This document shows, piece after piece, positions 35,268-47,640 of a stretch of DNA of 64,000 bases. Origin of the DNA: Scalesia atractyloides (taxonomy: Eukaryota > Streptophyta > Magnoliopsida > Asterales > Asteraceae). Position 1 is the stretch's first letter. Each line of letters begins with the position of its first letter. The stretch spans positions 58,906,610-58,970,609 of the forward strand of contig CAMTDV010000013.1 of NCBI GenBank assembly GCA_947069175.1. Reading direction: 5' to 3'. The translations under genes and the position numbers were made by a program. The notes under the pieces were generated by a model, which did no database searches, was not told where the DNA came from, and saw nothing but the letters and a program-made list of their open reading frames with translations.

Positions 35268-37626
35268 ATGGATACACGGAACTCCGGGAGGACCTCACTG
35301 TTAGTGTTCGAGTGGGTCGTTAGAAGGAACCTAGCCAACCGATTAGAGGCAACTCTTGTGTCTAATCCACCCAATACCAATTCACAACCTACACTATCCT
35401 TTGGACCAATTCCAATGGATAATCCAAATTCCAACCAACCCAACAACCAACACCAATACCATGATTACCAACCCCTAAACTAAAGCGTTCAAAACAATCA
35501 ATCGGGGGGTGGTAATAATTCGAGACCACCAACATCACCATTCTAAAATTGTCACCAAAACAAAACCATAGCCAACGTACACCCACACGTCTGCCTAAAA
35601 AAAAAACCGACAAAACCCATTACCACCCAACCTCAACAACCGAAATGTTAACGACAACCGTGGAGTTAACCAAAATCGTAGCATTCCCACGACCGAAGCT
35701 CGGTTTCTCGATCTCGACGATTTGATAAACAACATTCCCGACGGCACACCTTATAGTGTTCCCGGTTATCAATCAGTGGAACATGTGAGTATTCATTCGG
35801 AATACTCGGATTATGGCGGGAATTATAATGAGTGGTTTGACGATGACACTTGGGGGAATGAAAATGAAAGGAATTTTTATCATGCTCAGGGTTTTGAATA
35901 TGAAGAGGGTGGCTATCAAAATGTCAATTTTGTAGGGAATGACGATGGATACGGGTATGATAATGGTCGAGACGACGACTACGGGAATAACCATCAACCA
36001 CGGAATAATCAGAGGAACCGGGATTACGGTAACAATAACAACAATAACGTCAACCATAACCGAATTCTGCAATTCGTGGGCGGTGGTAATCAAATTGGTG
36101 ATAGGGGTGATTGAAGGGGCAATAATAGACCGGTGAATCAAGAGGTCAATGGTCCATGACGTCAACCGTATCAACACGCTCCGTGAGGTGTAAATTGTTG
36201 ATTTAGACCAGTGGTTACCAAAATGACTCACCCATTGTTCCTACGCCTCGTGGAGGAGGGCTTTTGATTGTAAACCCAATTACATCAACATCCTAACCCA
36301 CTTCAATGGTAGGACTATGATGAGTTCGTACACGCATTTGGCAGAGTTTTCCGCCATATGTGGCCCTATTGGAGGTCATGACTTTACGCTAGAAGAGGTG
36401 AAGTTGCGTTTGTTTCAATTCTCTTTGAAAGATAAAGCTAAACAATGGTTCCTCATACTTCCGGCTAATAGTATTCACACTTGGGCAGAAATGCAACAAG
36501 TGTCTCTTGACGAATAATATATGATAGCAAAGACCGACGATGCAAGAGATGAACTTCGGTTATTTAGACAATTACCAGAGAGTTGCTACATGAGGCGTTG
36601 ACACGCTTCAAGGAGTTGGTTCGGAAGTGTCCTCATCATCAAATCCGAGGTGGGAATTATTGAAATGCTTTGTAAGGGGATTGGACGGCGATGATCATGA
36701 GTATTTGCTATCGGCAAGTAACGGTACCTTGTTGAACATGAGGAGGACAATTGGGATTTTTTGGAAAGGATGAGCAAGAACTCTAAAGCAGTTGCTATGG
36801 CGGACCGAGCCAAAAAGCATCTCGTTTCCCGATCTCGATTCAAGTGCCAAGGATCGAATCGCTACTTTAGAACATGAGTTCACCCGTATGAAGAAAAAGG
36901 ATGTAGGGGCTGTTCAATTTGCGGTGTGCGAAGATTGTGGAGACATTGGTCGTCGGACCGAAGAGTTCCAAGTGAGTATGGCACACACCACCGAGGAGGC
37001 GAGTCAAGTGTATGGGAATTGAAAACAATTTGACATGAATTCCAACATTTTTCACTCGAGTTTGAGGAATAATCCTAATTTTAGGTATGGTAACGCCTCA
37101 AACCAAATGAACCCAAATTTCCAACTAGGTAATCAAAGTGGAAATCAAGGTGGCTCGACGTACCAAAATCGCCAAAGTGGTAACCAAGGGGGGTACCAAA
37201 GAAATTAACCAAGGAAGTAGCCAAGGGTATCAAAATCGTGAAAGTAATTACCAACGGGGCTACAACCAAGGCGGTAATGGGGTTGGTAACTCAAATTCTC
37301 AAATGGGTGGTGAAGTTTTATTAAATTCAAAACTGGATGCAATCATGAATGCAATCACTACTTCAAATTAGGAGATCAAGTTGGAGATGAAGAAAGAGTT
37401 TGAGGTACGTGACAAATCGCATAAGGCGTTGGAAAAGCAAGTGGGTCAACTTGCGGAAGAGATGGCGCAAATACGAGGAAATGGCGGAAGATTGTCAAGT
37501 GATACCACTGTGAACCCTAAGCATCAAGGGTCCAGCTCGAAGAACACACGTGGGGTCCCCATAAATAAAATTTCTTTACGTAGTGGTCGAGTCATTGATA
37601 CCAGTGTGGTGTCACCATCACCCTAG
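35268..37626 (+). pseudogene. Athila-2 gag
   Basis: Broken Athila-type gag. A Gly/Asn/Asp/Tyr-rich N-terminal part spans 35722-36114. The Retrotrans_gag core (36317-36517) has HLAEFSAICGPIG, LRLFQFSLKDKAKQWF and SIHTWAEMQ. A Gln/Asn/Gly-rich segment (37138-37371) precedes a C-terminal coiled coil with KQVGQLAEEMAQ (37381-37626). It would form the particle shell. Frames change at least four times and several stops interrupt it. The start at 35268 is the first in-frame ATG after the PBS and is uncertain. Confidence 0.8.
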
Positions 37627-37638
37627 TTTGTTGAAGGG

Positions 37639-39365
37639 GTGGTGGAAGATGTTAGTGATGATGAGGGTGCTGACGGTCGAACGGGTCAAAATGAAAATGT
37701 TTCTAAAAATGAAGCAAACACACCCGTTGTGACCGTCCCGTCCCAAAGGCTAAGAAAAAGGATGTGCAGGTTAGTATCGCCCCTTATCCCGAAGCTTTGT
37801 TGGGACCATCCAAAAAGGTGGTAAACAAACATGGTCTCCATCGAGAAGAGGTGTGGGACATTTTTAAACAAGTAAACATAAATTTACCACTTTTGGATGC
37901 TATCAAACAAGTGCCTTCTAGTACTCGATTACGTTTCATTGGACCGAACCAAGCAACCGACGGTTATTCTCGGTCGACCATTTTTGGCAACATTGAATGC
38001 CCAAATTAATTGTAAAATGGTTACGATCTACATGACTTTAGGTAACCGTCAGTTGCGGTTAAATGTCTTTTCAAGATTAATGGATCCTCTAGTTAGCGAC
38101 AAATGCTATATGGCGGACGTTGTTGATGAGTGTATACCTCTTTGTGACATGGGTGTCGAGGAGGAAAACACAATAAAGGAATGTTTCATGTTTGGCATGT
38201 TCCAAATAGAGACGAATCGGAGCAGAGACAAAGAAGAAAGAAAAATGGAGGTGACAGTGGTGAAGGAAGGAAGACCACCTTGGACACACCAAGTGGAAAG
38301 TCTTCTGAGAAGATTGACACCAAGTTGAAGCCATCCTTGGTAGAGCCTCCGATTATTGAATTGAAGGTGTTGCCCGAGCATTTGAGATATGCTTTTGTAG
38401 GAGAGGGCAACACGCTACCGGTCATTATTGCATCAAACTTGATCGGGGAGAAAGAAGAGAAGTTGATGGAAGTTTTGGTTACCAATAGAGCAGTTATTGG
38501 GTGGACCATTGCATATTTGAAGGGAATTAGTCCTTCTGTGGTGATGCATAAAATCATCACTGAAGATGGTATTGCTCCTTCTCGTGACGCACAACGGAGG
38601 TTGAATCTTGATATGCGAGATGTGGTCAAAAGGAGGTGCTAAAGTGGCTAGATGCGGGTATCATATACCCATTTATGATAGCCAATGGGTGAGCCCTACA
38701 CAAACCGTTCCAAAAAAGGCATGCATTCAAGTCGTCAAAAATGATGCAGGTGAAGAGGTCGCCACTCGGCCGGTAACCAGGAGGCGTATTTGTATTGATT
38801 ATAGGAAGTTGAACTCCACAACTTCCAAAGAACATTTCCCTTTACCTTTTATTGACCAAATTGTTTAGAAGTTAGTGGGTCAAAAATATTATTATTTCTT
38901 GGATGGGTATTCGGGTTATAATCAAATTGCTATCCATCCGGAAGATCAAGCTAAGACCACATTTACTTACCCATATGGTACCTTCGCATTTAGGCGAATG
39001 CCGTTTAGGTTATGTAATGCCTCTGTCACCTTTCAAAGGTGTATGAAGAATATCTTTTCAGATATGGTGGGGAGTCATTCGATATCTTCATGGATGACTT
39101 CTCAATTTTTGGGTCATCATTTGATGCATGCCTTGACCAACTCGAAAAGGTTTTGAAAAGATTTTTTGAGAAAACTTTTGTTTTGAGTTGGGAGAAGAGC
39201 TATTTCATGGTTCAAGAGAGAATTGTGTTGGGACATGTAGTTTCGAGTCATGGGATAGAGGTTGGTCGTGTAAAGGTGCAAGTCATCTCAATTTTTTCGT
39301 ATCCCACTAGTGTTAAGGGTGTTAGATCAGTCTTAGGTCACGCAGACTTTTATAGAATTTTATAA
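37639..39365 (+). pseudogene. Athila-2 pol, protease and reverse transcriptase
   Basis: The pol start shows FKQVNINLPLLDAIKQVPS (37866-37920), the Athila pre-protease block. VILGRPFLATLNAQINC follows in another frame (from 37945), but the protease active site is not evident. RT (38640-39365) has RRICIDYRKLNS, KYYYFLDGYSGYNQIAIHP, YGTFAFRRMPF and FDIFMDDFSIFG with the catalytic MDD. A stop at 38866-38868 and frame changes near 38640 and 39070 disable it. Confidence 0.85.
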
Positions 39366-41255
39366 AAGGGTTTAGTGACATAACAAGACCTTTATGTAAC
39401 TTGTTGTTTAACCATCCATTTGACTTTAACAAAGATTGTCAAAATGCCTTTAACATGTTGAAAAAGAAGCTGGTTGAGGCTCCAATCTTGCAATCACCAA
39501 ATTGGTCTTTACCATTCAAAATCATGTGTGATGCAAGTGACTACGCGGTTGGGGTCGTGTTGGTTCAAAGGGTAGAAAAGAAACCCTTTGCTATACACTA
39601 CGCGGTAAGACTCTTTCGGATTCTCAATTAAATTACACAACTATCGATAAAGAGCTACTCGTAGTGGTATATGAATTGGATAAATTACGGGCTTACATTT
39701 GGGGTAACAAAGTGATTATATATTATGATCATTCTGCTGTCAGGTACCTCATGGAAAAGAAGGATGCAAAACTGCGATTAATCCTGATGGGTTCTTTTGT
39801 TACAAGAACTTGACCTAGAGATACGGGATAAGAAAGGTAGTGAGAATGTGGTTGTAGACCACTTGTCCTGGTTGTTGGTGGAAGAGGGTTCTTCCTATCT
39901 AGAGATTAACGAAACTTTCCCAGATGAGCATATTTTAAAGGTTTCAGTATTACCTTGGTTTGCTAATATTGTTAACTATTTGGTGACATGTGATCTACCG
40001 GCTCATTAGGATAGGAGGGAGGAAATTGCACTTCCTCTCGCAAATCAAATATTACACGTCGGAAGAACTGGATTTGTTTAAGATACGCCAGGATCAAGTC
40101 GTGAGGAGATGCATACTGGACGATGAGATTCCGAGTGGCTTGACACACTAGCATTCATTTGCTTGCGGGTTCATTTTAGAGGTCACAAAATGGGGCATAA
40201 AGTGCTCAATAGCGGTCTTTATTGGCCGACTAATTTTAAGGATGCTTTCAATTTTGCTAAAAATTGTGTCGAGTGTTAAAGGTTAGGGGCATTTCTAAGC
40301 GGGATGAGATGCCCATGCAACCGATTCTCATTGTCGATATTTTTTATGTGTGGGGGATCGATTTCATGGGCCCATTCCCAAATTCGCATGGTCATTTGTA
40401 TATATTGGTGGCGGTAGATTATGTATCTAAATGGTTCGAAGCGATCGCCACCAAAACAACCGACCATACCGTTGTTTGCAATTTTGTTCAAACCAATGTT
40501 ATTTCTAGATTTGGGGTTCCCCAAGTGATCATTAGTGATGGGGGATCTCATTTCAAGAATTTTATTTTCATAAAATTACTGAAACGGTGTGGTGTTGACC
40601 ATCAAATTGCTACCCCTTACCATCCGCAAACGAGTGGTCAAGTGGAAGTGTCGAATAGGAAAATTAAATAAATTTTGTAAAAGACCGTTCGACCTGACCG
40701 TAAGGATTGGTCAACGAAGTTGAACGATGGCTTATGGGCCTATCGAACGGCACATAAAACACCTATTGGTACTACACCTTACCGCTTAGTTTACGGTAAA
40801 AATCATCACTTGATGGTTGAACTTGTACATCGTGCTTTTGGGCTATCAAAGAGGTTAATGTTAAGTACGATGATGCAGGTAAGGAACGCAAGTTGAAGTT
40901 GTGCGAGTTGGAAGAGCTTTGGGAGGAGTCATATGAGTGTGCTTCGAAATATAAGGATGGTATGAAACGAGCACATGATGCCAAGTTGAAGCCGAAGGAA
41001 TTCGTGGTGGGTCAAAAGGTTTGGCTCTACAATTTGAGGCTCAAGGATTTTCCTGGAAAACTAAAGAGCAAGTGGATGGTCCCGTATGTGGTTACACGGG
41101 TCGGAAAGTTGGGTGGTGTTACCACCGAGGACCCAAAGGGTGGGTCAAAGCAATCGGTCGACAGTCATCGTCTTAAACCGTTTCTTGATGGTAACGAGGA
41201 GAGCAAAGATGCAAACACGAAGTTGGTAAGCGTGCCAACTTATGTAGTCATTTAA
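39366..41255 (+). pseudogene. Athila-2 pol, RNase H and integrase
   Basis: RNase H (39401-39830) shows FKIMCDASDYAVGVVL. The integrase zinc-binding part is degraded (40150-40270). The core has GIDFMGPFPNS, ISDGGSHFKNF and QTSGQVEVSNR, keeping the D, D and E positions (40345-40660). A stop at 40669-40671 precedes the end of the core, and the C-terminal domain (40893-41255) has VGQKVWLYNLRLKDFPGKL, without a chromodomain, as in Athila. Stops and frame changes make it inactive. Confidence 0.85.
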
Positions 41256-41522
41256 AGGACGGGTAATAATTATGTAGAGTTTTGTACCATTGTTATTGTT
41301 TGTTCGTATTATTCTTTTTTTATCATTGTCATTTCGTACTAATCTCTTTGATGTGTGAAGTTCCGCACACCGCTAATGGGTCTTGAAGACGTAAGGTATG
41401 TCTTATACTTGCTTTGTGTATTGAGGACAATACAGACTATTTGGGGGTGTAGGAATCATAAACGATTATTGTTGTTTGTTATTGACTTAAAAAATTGAAA
41501 TTGGATTTTTGAAAAATCATGA

Positions 41523-41696
41523 GGGCATCGGCGACGGGGTCCCAAGCCGTCGCCGACTGTACTGCTTTGGGGTGTCAGGTCACATGTTGTGTAGATAGAG
41601 CATTAAGCCGTCAGAGGTTTTGGGGACTTTTTGGGATGCGACGGCGACGGACCAATGTGTCGTCGGCGACAACACTTGGTTTGTCTGCCGACGCTG
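41523..41696. repeat. GTCGGCGAC-type motif array before the Athila-2 3' ORF
   Basis: Copies such as CATCGGCGACGG, CGTCGCCGAC, GCGACGGCGACGG and CGTCGGCGAC. The same motif occurs in both LTRs of this element (34000-34100 and 46400-46555). Confidence 0.8.
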
Positions 41697-42512
41697 AATG
41701 TGTTTTAGCTTTTAAAGTCGAACCCAAACACCTTTAAACCCATCCAAAGTCGACCCGAGCTTCGTTTTGACCACATACTCGACCTGGGAGACCCTTATCT
41801 GATCCATGGCGCATTAAAACCACAAAATCTCTGCATTCACTTTCACCACAACTCACCAATCACTTCATCTCCTACCTCTAGCCACTCAAGAACCCTAAAA
41901 CCTTCAAATTCTCATAACTCCTTCAATTCTCCACAAATCCTGCGATTCTTAAGCCTATTTTGTGTAGTTTTTCAAGAGGAACAAAATCCCTATCACGGTT
42001 TTCATCAATTCTTGTTTGTTTGCAAGATTTTTGAACTTGAATTTTTGGGTTTTTAGCAAGGGTTTTCTTATAGTTTTGATTTACATCTTTTCTTAGTCCT
42101 TTCTAGTCTACAAGATCAAAGGTATGAATTTACTTGAATTTGAGCATGATTATCATATGTTTTGTTAATCTGTTCCAAAATTTTGAACTTTTTGTTTAGC
42201 TTATAATAATGTATGATGTTCGAGCTTGACTTGTGGGTAAACACTTGATTTTGGTAGGATTGAACATGCAACAAGTATAGTGATGTGATTACACTCATTT
42301 GTTTGCATGATTGAACATGAACATGATGTTAAACCTTGTTGAAGTCTTATGAACTTAGGATTTAGATGATAAAGTTTGATACTTTGGAAGTTTAAATAAG
42401 TAGTTTACATCTAATAATAGTTGTGGTTCAACATTGCATGTTATATTCAAAGTGTGAGTTAAATTGAAGCTTTGAGTGATTTTGATTGTTTTTGTTGCAT
42501 TGTTGTTTGTAG
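41697..42512 (+). other. Leader and putative intron of the Athila-2 3' ORF
   Basis: A CT/CA-rich leader-like stretch (41815-42121) ends at a donor CAAAG/GTATGA. The intron would run 42122-42512 (391 bases) and end TTTGTAG, two bases before the ATG of the 3' ORF. A TATA-like ATTAAAA at about 41813 is weak. Confidence 0.5.
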
Positions 42513-42514
42513 AT

Positions 42515-44410
42515 ATGGCAAGCCAGAAGAGAAGCAAAGTTTCGGGTCGAGGCTCATCTTCACGAGCCGGTTCATTTTTAGGTTAATGCCAAGGAAATGG
42601 GAACAATTAAGTGGGGTAGAAGAGAATGATGGAAGGTTGTACCGACAGGATTGGGTCTGGGAAAGAACTAGATATAGCAATGTGGGTGAGCCATGGGCGA
42701 GCAACAAGAAGAAACCACTTCAAGGTTCAATGACAAACGCCTTGAAGTGAAATTATGGTAATGGAAGATGGTGAATGGTGTATCTACTTCCATTCCAGAG
42801 AGGGTTGTACCAGAAAGGACAGTGAATGTGGAAGAGTTTCGGAATGATTGGAATCGTCCAAATGTTTGAGTGAAAGGCTCGGTTGGGAACAGTTCTTGGA
42901 TTGGTGTGAGGATATCACACAAAGGATTTATTTGGCGGCAATCTGCGAATGGTTGGCGTTATTACGGTTTAATAATAAGGATGGTCCACCGAACACGTGG
43001 CAGTTGGTTAGTGACACAAGTAGAGGTCAAATGGTGATGTCCTTCAAGACCATGAACTGCATTGCATGGTTGATTCTTTGGGGTTTAACGAGCATTTTTA
43101 CTACAACATCGACCAATATTTGGAAAATAAAGTAAATACTGCAGATCCGGATGGTATGGTTAGATCAGCGTTACCTTATTCCTATGGTGGGGTAGCTTTG
43201 AGGAGCCAATTGTTTGTTGAAGGAAAAATTCTTCAACACATCTCTCTCGAGAACATCATGGTCGGGTGTGGAGACCGCGGGAAGTTAAAGGGGCCAAATT
43301 ATCGAGTTTTGCATGCACTATTATTTGGGTCACCAAAGTTGTTGTGGCGACAAATTTTAATGATGAATACGTGGGATACCTGTGTGTCCTACATGCGTAA
43401 GATGATACCGTATGTGCGGTTGATTAGTGCCATGATTGTGCAGCAAAACAGGCTACCACTAGAGTCACTGTGGGTTTCAAAGCCCGTGGACCAAATCTGA
43501 TTTGCATCGTTGAAGCAACACTAGAAGATACAGGTTCAAGTTTATGGTCACCAGTATATAGTCTCTGATGATCAAGGACACCAATTCCAGTTTGTTGACC
43601 CGAGTGCGACACAAGAAGCTACACGAGAGGAGGAGAGGAAAGATGAGGAAAATGAGGATGAGCCTCAAGGTCCAAGGGGACCGCGTCGAAGTTATGCTCG
43701 GCCACACCAGGAAATTTCGGCAAGTGTAGCAAGTTTTGTGCCAAACCGTCGTAAGCTGAGGTATCCTAACTACAACCAAGGACACCAAGATGTATATGAT
43801 AATGTCTTTGCGAGTATTGGGGAGAACCGGGAATATGAACAGAGAGAAGGCAGTGGGAGTAAAACTAGGAGGCCCAACAACAAGCTCATTGGGCCAAAGA
43901 GGCTGCCCACCGAGCTAAAGAACAGGAAAAATAGGAGAGGCAACAAGAGCAATGGGCCATTCAGCAGGCCTATATGGAACAACAAGACTTGTACCGGGTG
44001 TAAGAGTTGTCTAGACGGCAAGCGTGGGAGGATGAGTAGGAGCATTTCCGCATTGAGCATAATGCAATGGAAGACCATCGATGGAATGTGATGGCCACTG
44101 CTCAAAAAATGGCAATAAATAATTCCAAACACCTCCATGACTAAGAGCGCCATCATCGAGATTGGGAGGCGGGTCGACCGTACCAAGAACACACAACTTG
44201 GACGAATTATGAAAACCTCCCCGTCCCATTGGTCCTCCACCATCCATTGGCCCGAAGGGGTCGTTAAAGTTTTATCACGCCACAGTTTCAAGCACTCGCG
44301 GAAGGGGAAAGAGGGCCCCTTGATGATTATCATGAGATGATCTCAGCTCTCACTGGATATCCCTACCATCCATAATCACCGGTTGACCCTAACGAGCATT
44401 ACCAGAGATA
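42515..44410 (+). pseudogene. Athila-2 3' ORF (Athila ORF1 / plant transposon protein family)
   Basis: The ORF begins ATGGCAAGCCAGAAGAGAAG just after the acceptor AG. The conserved part (about 42870-43500) has RLGWEQFLDWCEDITQRIYL, SLGFNEHFYYNIDQYL, LQHISLENIMVGCGDRGKL and MIPYVRLISAMIVQQNRLP, the order I recall for Athila ORF1 / putative plant transposon protein families found in the env position. A Gln/Arg/Glu-rich tail follows to a stop near 44390. Its function is unknown; an envelope role has been proposed for the position, but no transmembrane segment is clear here. It has an early stop (near 42582) and several frame changes. Confidence 0.75.
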
Positions 44411-46179
44411 GTGCGCGGTATGTTTTATGTTGTTGTTGTATATTTTTGCATATTTCCTTTAGTAGTTAAATGAACTTTGTGGGTGTGTTCTCTATATAAC
44501 CCTCACGAGACCTACTCGTCCTCCCGAGCTATCAGGAGGTTTAAAGGGCTTGTTGCATAAACTAAATGCAACCGTGATTCCTACGAAAGTGAGTTAAGTT
44601 TGTTATTGTTGTAAATTATTTTTCCACAAAACTCAAAGTGAAATAACGAATTATTTGGTAATTCTTTATAAAAATGGTAGAAATAGGTAACTAACAAATT
44701 TTGATGGTTGTGAGAACTTGCTTCTACACGAGCGTTGAGATTTGTAGGTACATTATGTTCGCGAGACGACCATTTTTATAGAACAATGAAGAGCACAAGA
44801 GGAATGAGTGAAAACCAGGTGCATACGTTTCTTTTTAGCTTTGATTTTTAGCTTTCTAATAAGTGGATTGTATTTTGTATTTTATTTTCTAGGGTAAAAT
44901 TTTGGGAGGTTAGTCGTTCACATCCCTTGTGCATTTTAAAAGCTCTATTCCTACACATTGAGGACAATGTTGACCTCAAGTGTGGGGATGGAGAGAAAAA
45001 GTTTTTTCGATTTTGACAAGTTCATTTAAACACTACATTGAGGACAATGTTGACCTCAAGTTAGGGATGGGGGAAAATTTCAAAAAATTTTCAAAATGTC
45101 TTTGTTTGAAGAAATCAAAAAAGCACAAGTAACTAAGTTAATGAGGGATGACACAACCCATGTGGTCTCTTGTCATGGTCAAGTTCAAATTAATAACATG
45201 ACAGATACTTAGTGGGTGGATATTTGGGAATAATCCGCCTAAGAAACTTGCATTTTGTACATATCGCATACCATACCCTTGGTACGTGAGATTTTAGGCC
45301 ACTTCTATACATCATATATGCGTATATTTCTTTGTGTGTGTGGACCTTTAGTCGCGTATTGTAGAACTTTCAACTTTTGATGTGTTTGAGCCCATAGACT
45401 GAATACAAGCACAAGAATGATTAAGGCATTAGGTAAACCTTTCCTTTTACACCATTTATATACCCTTCCCAAAATCAATCCCTTAATCGCAAACATTGAG
45501 CCTAAACCTTTCGTTTGGTTAACCTGTTTAGCTCATGACCGTGTAGCCTTTTATTTTTAACCCGTGTGTTGAAAATTCGACTTTAGATTTAGTTGCATTT
45601 AAAAAAAACGTTGAGAAAGCACAAAAATATGTGAAGTAGTTGTTCAATAAAAGGTGAAATTCGCTGCCTTTTAGTTGTTTACTCATAGTGGTGTTGATAG
45701 AATAGTTGTGTTTGTAATAAAAATGAATTTTCTTCACCACAGCCACTTTCAAAATACCCTATTCCATACCCTTAGCCTAGCCCTGTTACAACCAATTAAA
45801 GACTTTTGACTTGTGCTTAGTATTTGTGTTCGGTGGTGGAGAATGATTGGGTTGCAAGCCTATGCGGGTACGTGTTCTATTTGGTTTGAGTGCTTACTTC
45901 AAAGGTGCTAATACATCATCTATTAGCCAACTTTTAAACCGAGTGGAGAGAACATTGTGAGGGGTATGTATAAATTGTGAGTTATAAAGGGCGGGTTAAT
46001 CTTGGATAACTATCTTTATGTGATGGATCACTTTACCGCTAAATGTTTTGAAAATGGTAAGAATCATGAACTGGTATGACATTAGACCTTAACTTACGTC
46101 TTAAGAATGGGAAGTGTATCCCTCATTCGACCCACATGAAAGTGAAAAACATATTTGATTAAGGGCAAGCAAAAGACAA
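44411..46179. other. Athila-2 3' non-coding region with PPT-like repeats
   Basis: CATTGAGGACAATGTTGACC followed by a purine-rich GGGGATGG-type run occurs at 44957 and again at 45034. A related GAGGACAAT...GGGGGTG block is at 41434-41458 after pol. No coding signal was recognised. Confidence 0.7.
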
Positions 46180-46190
46180 GTGTGGGGATG
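46180..46190 (+). promoter_or_regulatory. Polypurine tract of Athila-2
   Basis: GTGTGGGGATG directly precedes the TGATGCG start of the 3' LTR. Confidence 0.8.
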
Positions 46191-47572
46191 TGATGCGTGG
46201 TCGAAAATCGGTGCTCTTATATTTTTAATCTTATGTTTTTACATAGATTTTAGTTTCGAATAGCATACTTTTGATTGGATTTGTGTTTTATAGGTCTTAT
46301 GGAGTTTATGGAGCTAATTCGGAGCTTTCTGGAGCATCGGGCAGAAAACGTGTCAACCGGGAGTGCGAAATGGAAAAATAGAAAACAACAATTGGAGAGG
46401 CCGTTGCCAACGCCCCCTGGGCCGTCGACGACACCACTCAGATAAGTCTGTCGGCAAAAATTGTTCGTAGGCAGTGGATTAGAGCACCAGCGAAAAATCA
46501 GAAGATCCCTGGGCCATCGGCGAGGCCCTTGGGCCGTCGGCGACGCCCCTCCCTTACGGTAGATACTAAAACTTCAATTTTGATGTTTCGGGACGGGTTA
46601 TATTGTTGTTTTTTTACCATTTTCAGGGAGTTACGAGTTTTTAGAGTTTGAAATCACTTCTTGGAGCCAAGAACACTATCCTCTTTAATTCCAATCCATC
46701 TCTTCCATCTATCATCAACCGAATCAATCATTAATCCTTCCTAACCCTAATCCACTACCATCATCACCATCCACCAATCTCCAATCCGTTCATCATCACC
46801 ATCAATCCTAAACCCTAATCATTATCCATCTTCATCTTCAAGCTTCAATATGTCAATGTTCAAGCTCTAATCATCTGGTGACCAAGTTCCGTTCGTCATG
46901 AGCGGCTAATTCTCCAAGGTTTCACCCTCGTGTAGACTTTTGTAAGGTTTAAGGTATGCTTTATGTTTCTTAGTTTATTTGTGACAAATTGAATTGTATT
47001 TTGAATTGATTGATAATTGTCCTACATTTGAACTACATTTGTGAATTCTCGAATGATTATAATATTTAACTTTACGAAATAAGTTTCTGTATTTATGCCT
47101 TATCTTTCAAAAGGAGTTATTTGTCCGAAGTAACAAAGTGCATTGCGGTCCGTCATAGGCGTGATAGCAGTTGGCATCTAAGCTTTTTAATATCAAAACC
47201 GTTAATGACAAATTCAATTGAATCGATCTAAAACTGTTTAGCAACCCTAGGCTTTGCAATTGTTCAACCAGGTGTGAACCTTGTTCTCAAATCATTGTTT
47301 TAATAAAGTTATTAAGTTTTCGTGTAATCGTTCAAGTTAGTAGTTAAGCAACCAAATCAACTTTGTCGGTTCATTCCGATACCCCTTTTCAAACGAACAA
47401 AATATTCAAATTCTTAGCAAGCTTCATAAATTGTGACAATCGTTTAAATCAATCTTGTCCGTACACAAACAACAAACTCTTCGTGGTTCGACCCCTTACT
47501 ACCACTAACACATTGTTAAGGGTAATTTGGGACTATAAATATTATCTTTGACCGTAGCGTGACACTCGATCA
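46191..47572 (+). mobile_element. 3' LTR of Athila-2
   Basis: It matches the 5' LTR along its length and is 1382 bases against 1337. Part of the excess is an extra GGGCCATCGGCGAGGCCCTT motif copy near 46505-46530. It ends GATCA, followed by ATATG. Confidence 0.9.
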
Positions 47573-47640
47573 ATATGCTTCCAAAATATACCTACAAGAT
47601 GGATTATTCAAATATATGCAACTTGTTAGTGATTTTCGTG

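Larger units (their letters stand above)
33782..47572 (+). mobile_element. Athila-2: complete gypsy/Athila element, 13.8 kb
   Basis: It is bounded by two related LTRs (TGATG..GATCA) and an exact 5-bp target duplication ATATG at 33777-33781 and 47573-47577. Contents in order: PBS, gag, protease-RT-RNase H-integrase, a motif array, a leader with intron, an Athila-type 3' ORF, PPT-like repeats, PPT and LTR. All coding regions are interrupted by frameshifts and stops. It lies inside a minus-strand Athila element. Confidence 0.92.

Noticed and set aside
35722..36114. Gly/Asn/Asp-rich open frame as a host RNA-binding or cold-shock-like protein
   Set aside because: It sits between the Athila-2 PBS and the Athila gag core and reads into gag; composition alone does not support a host gene.
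42515..44410. A true retroviral-type envelope gene in Athila-2
   Set aside because: The position suits env, but no signal peptide, furin-like site or clear membrane anchor is visible in the broken reading; the family is better described as an Athila 3' ORF of unknown function.
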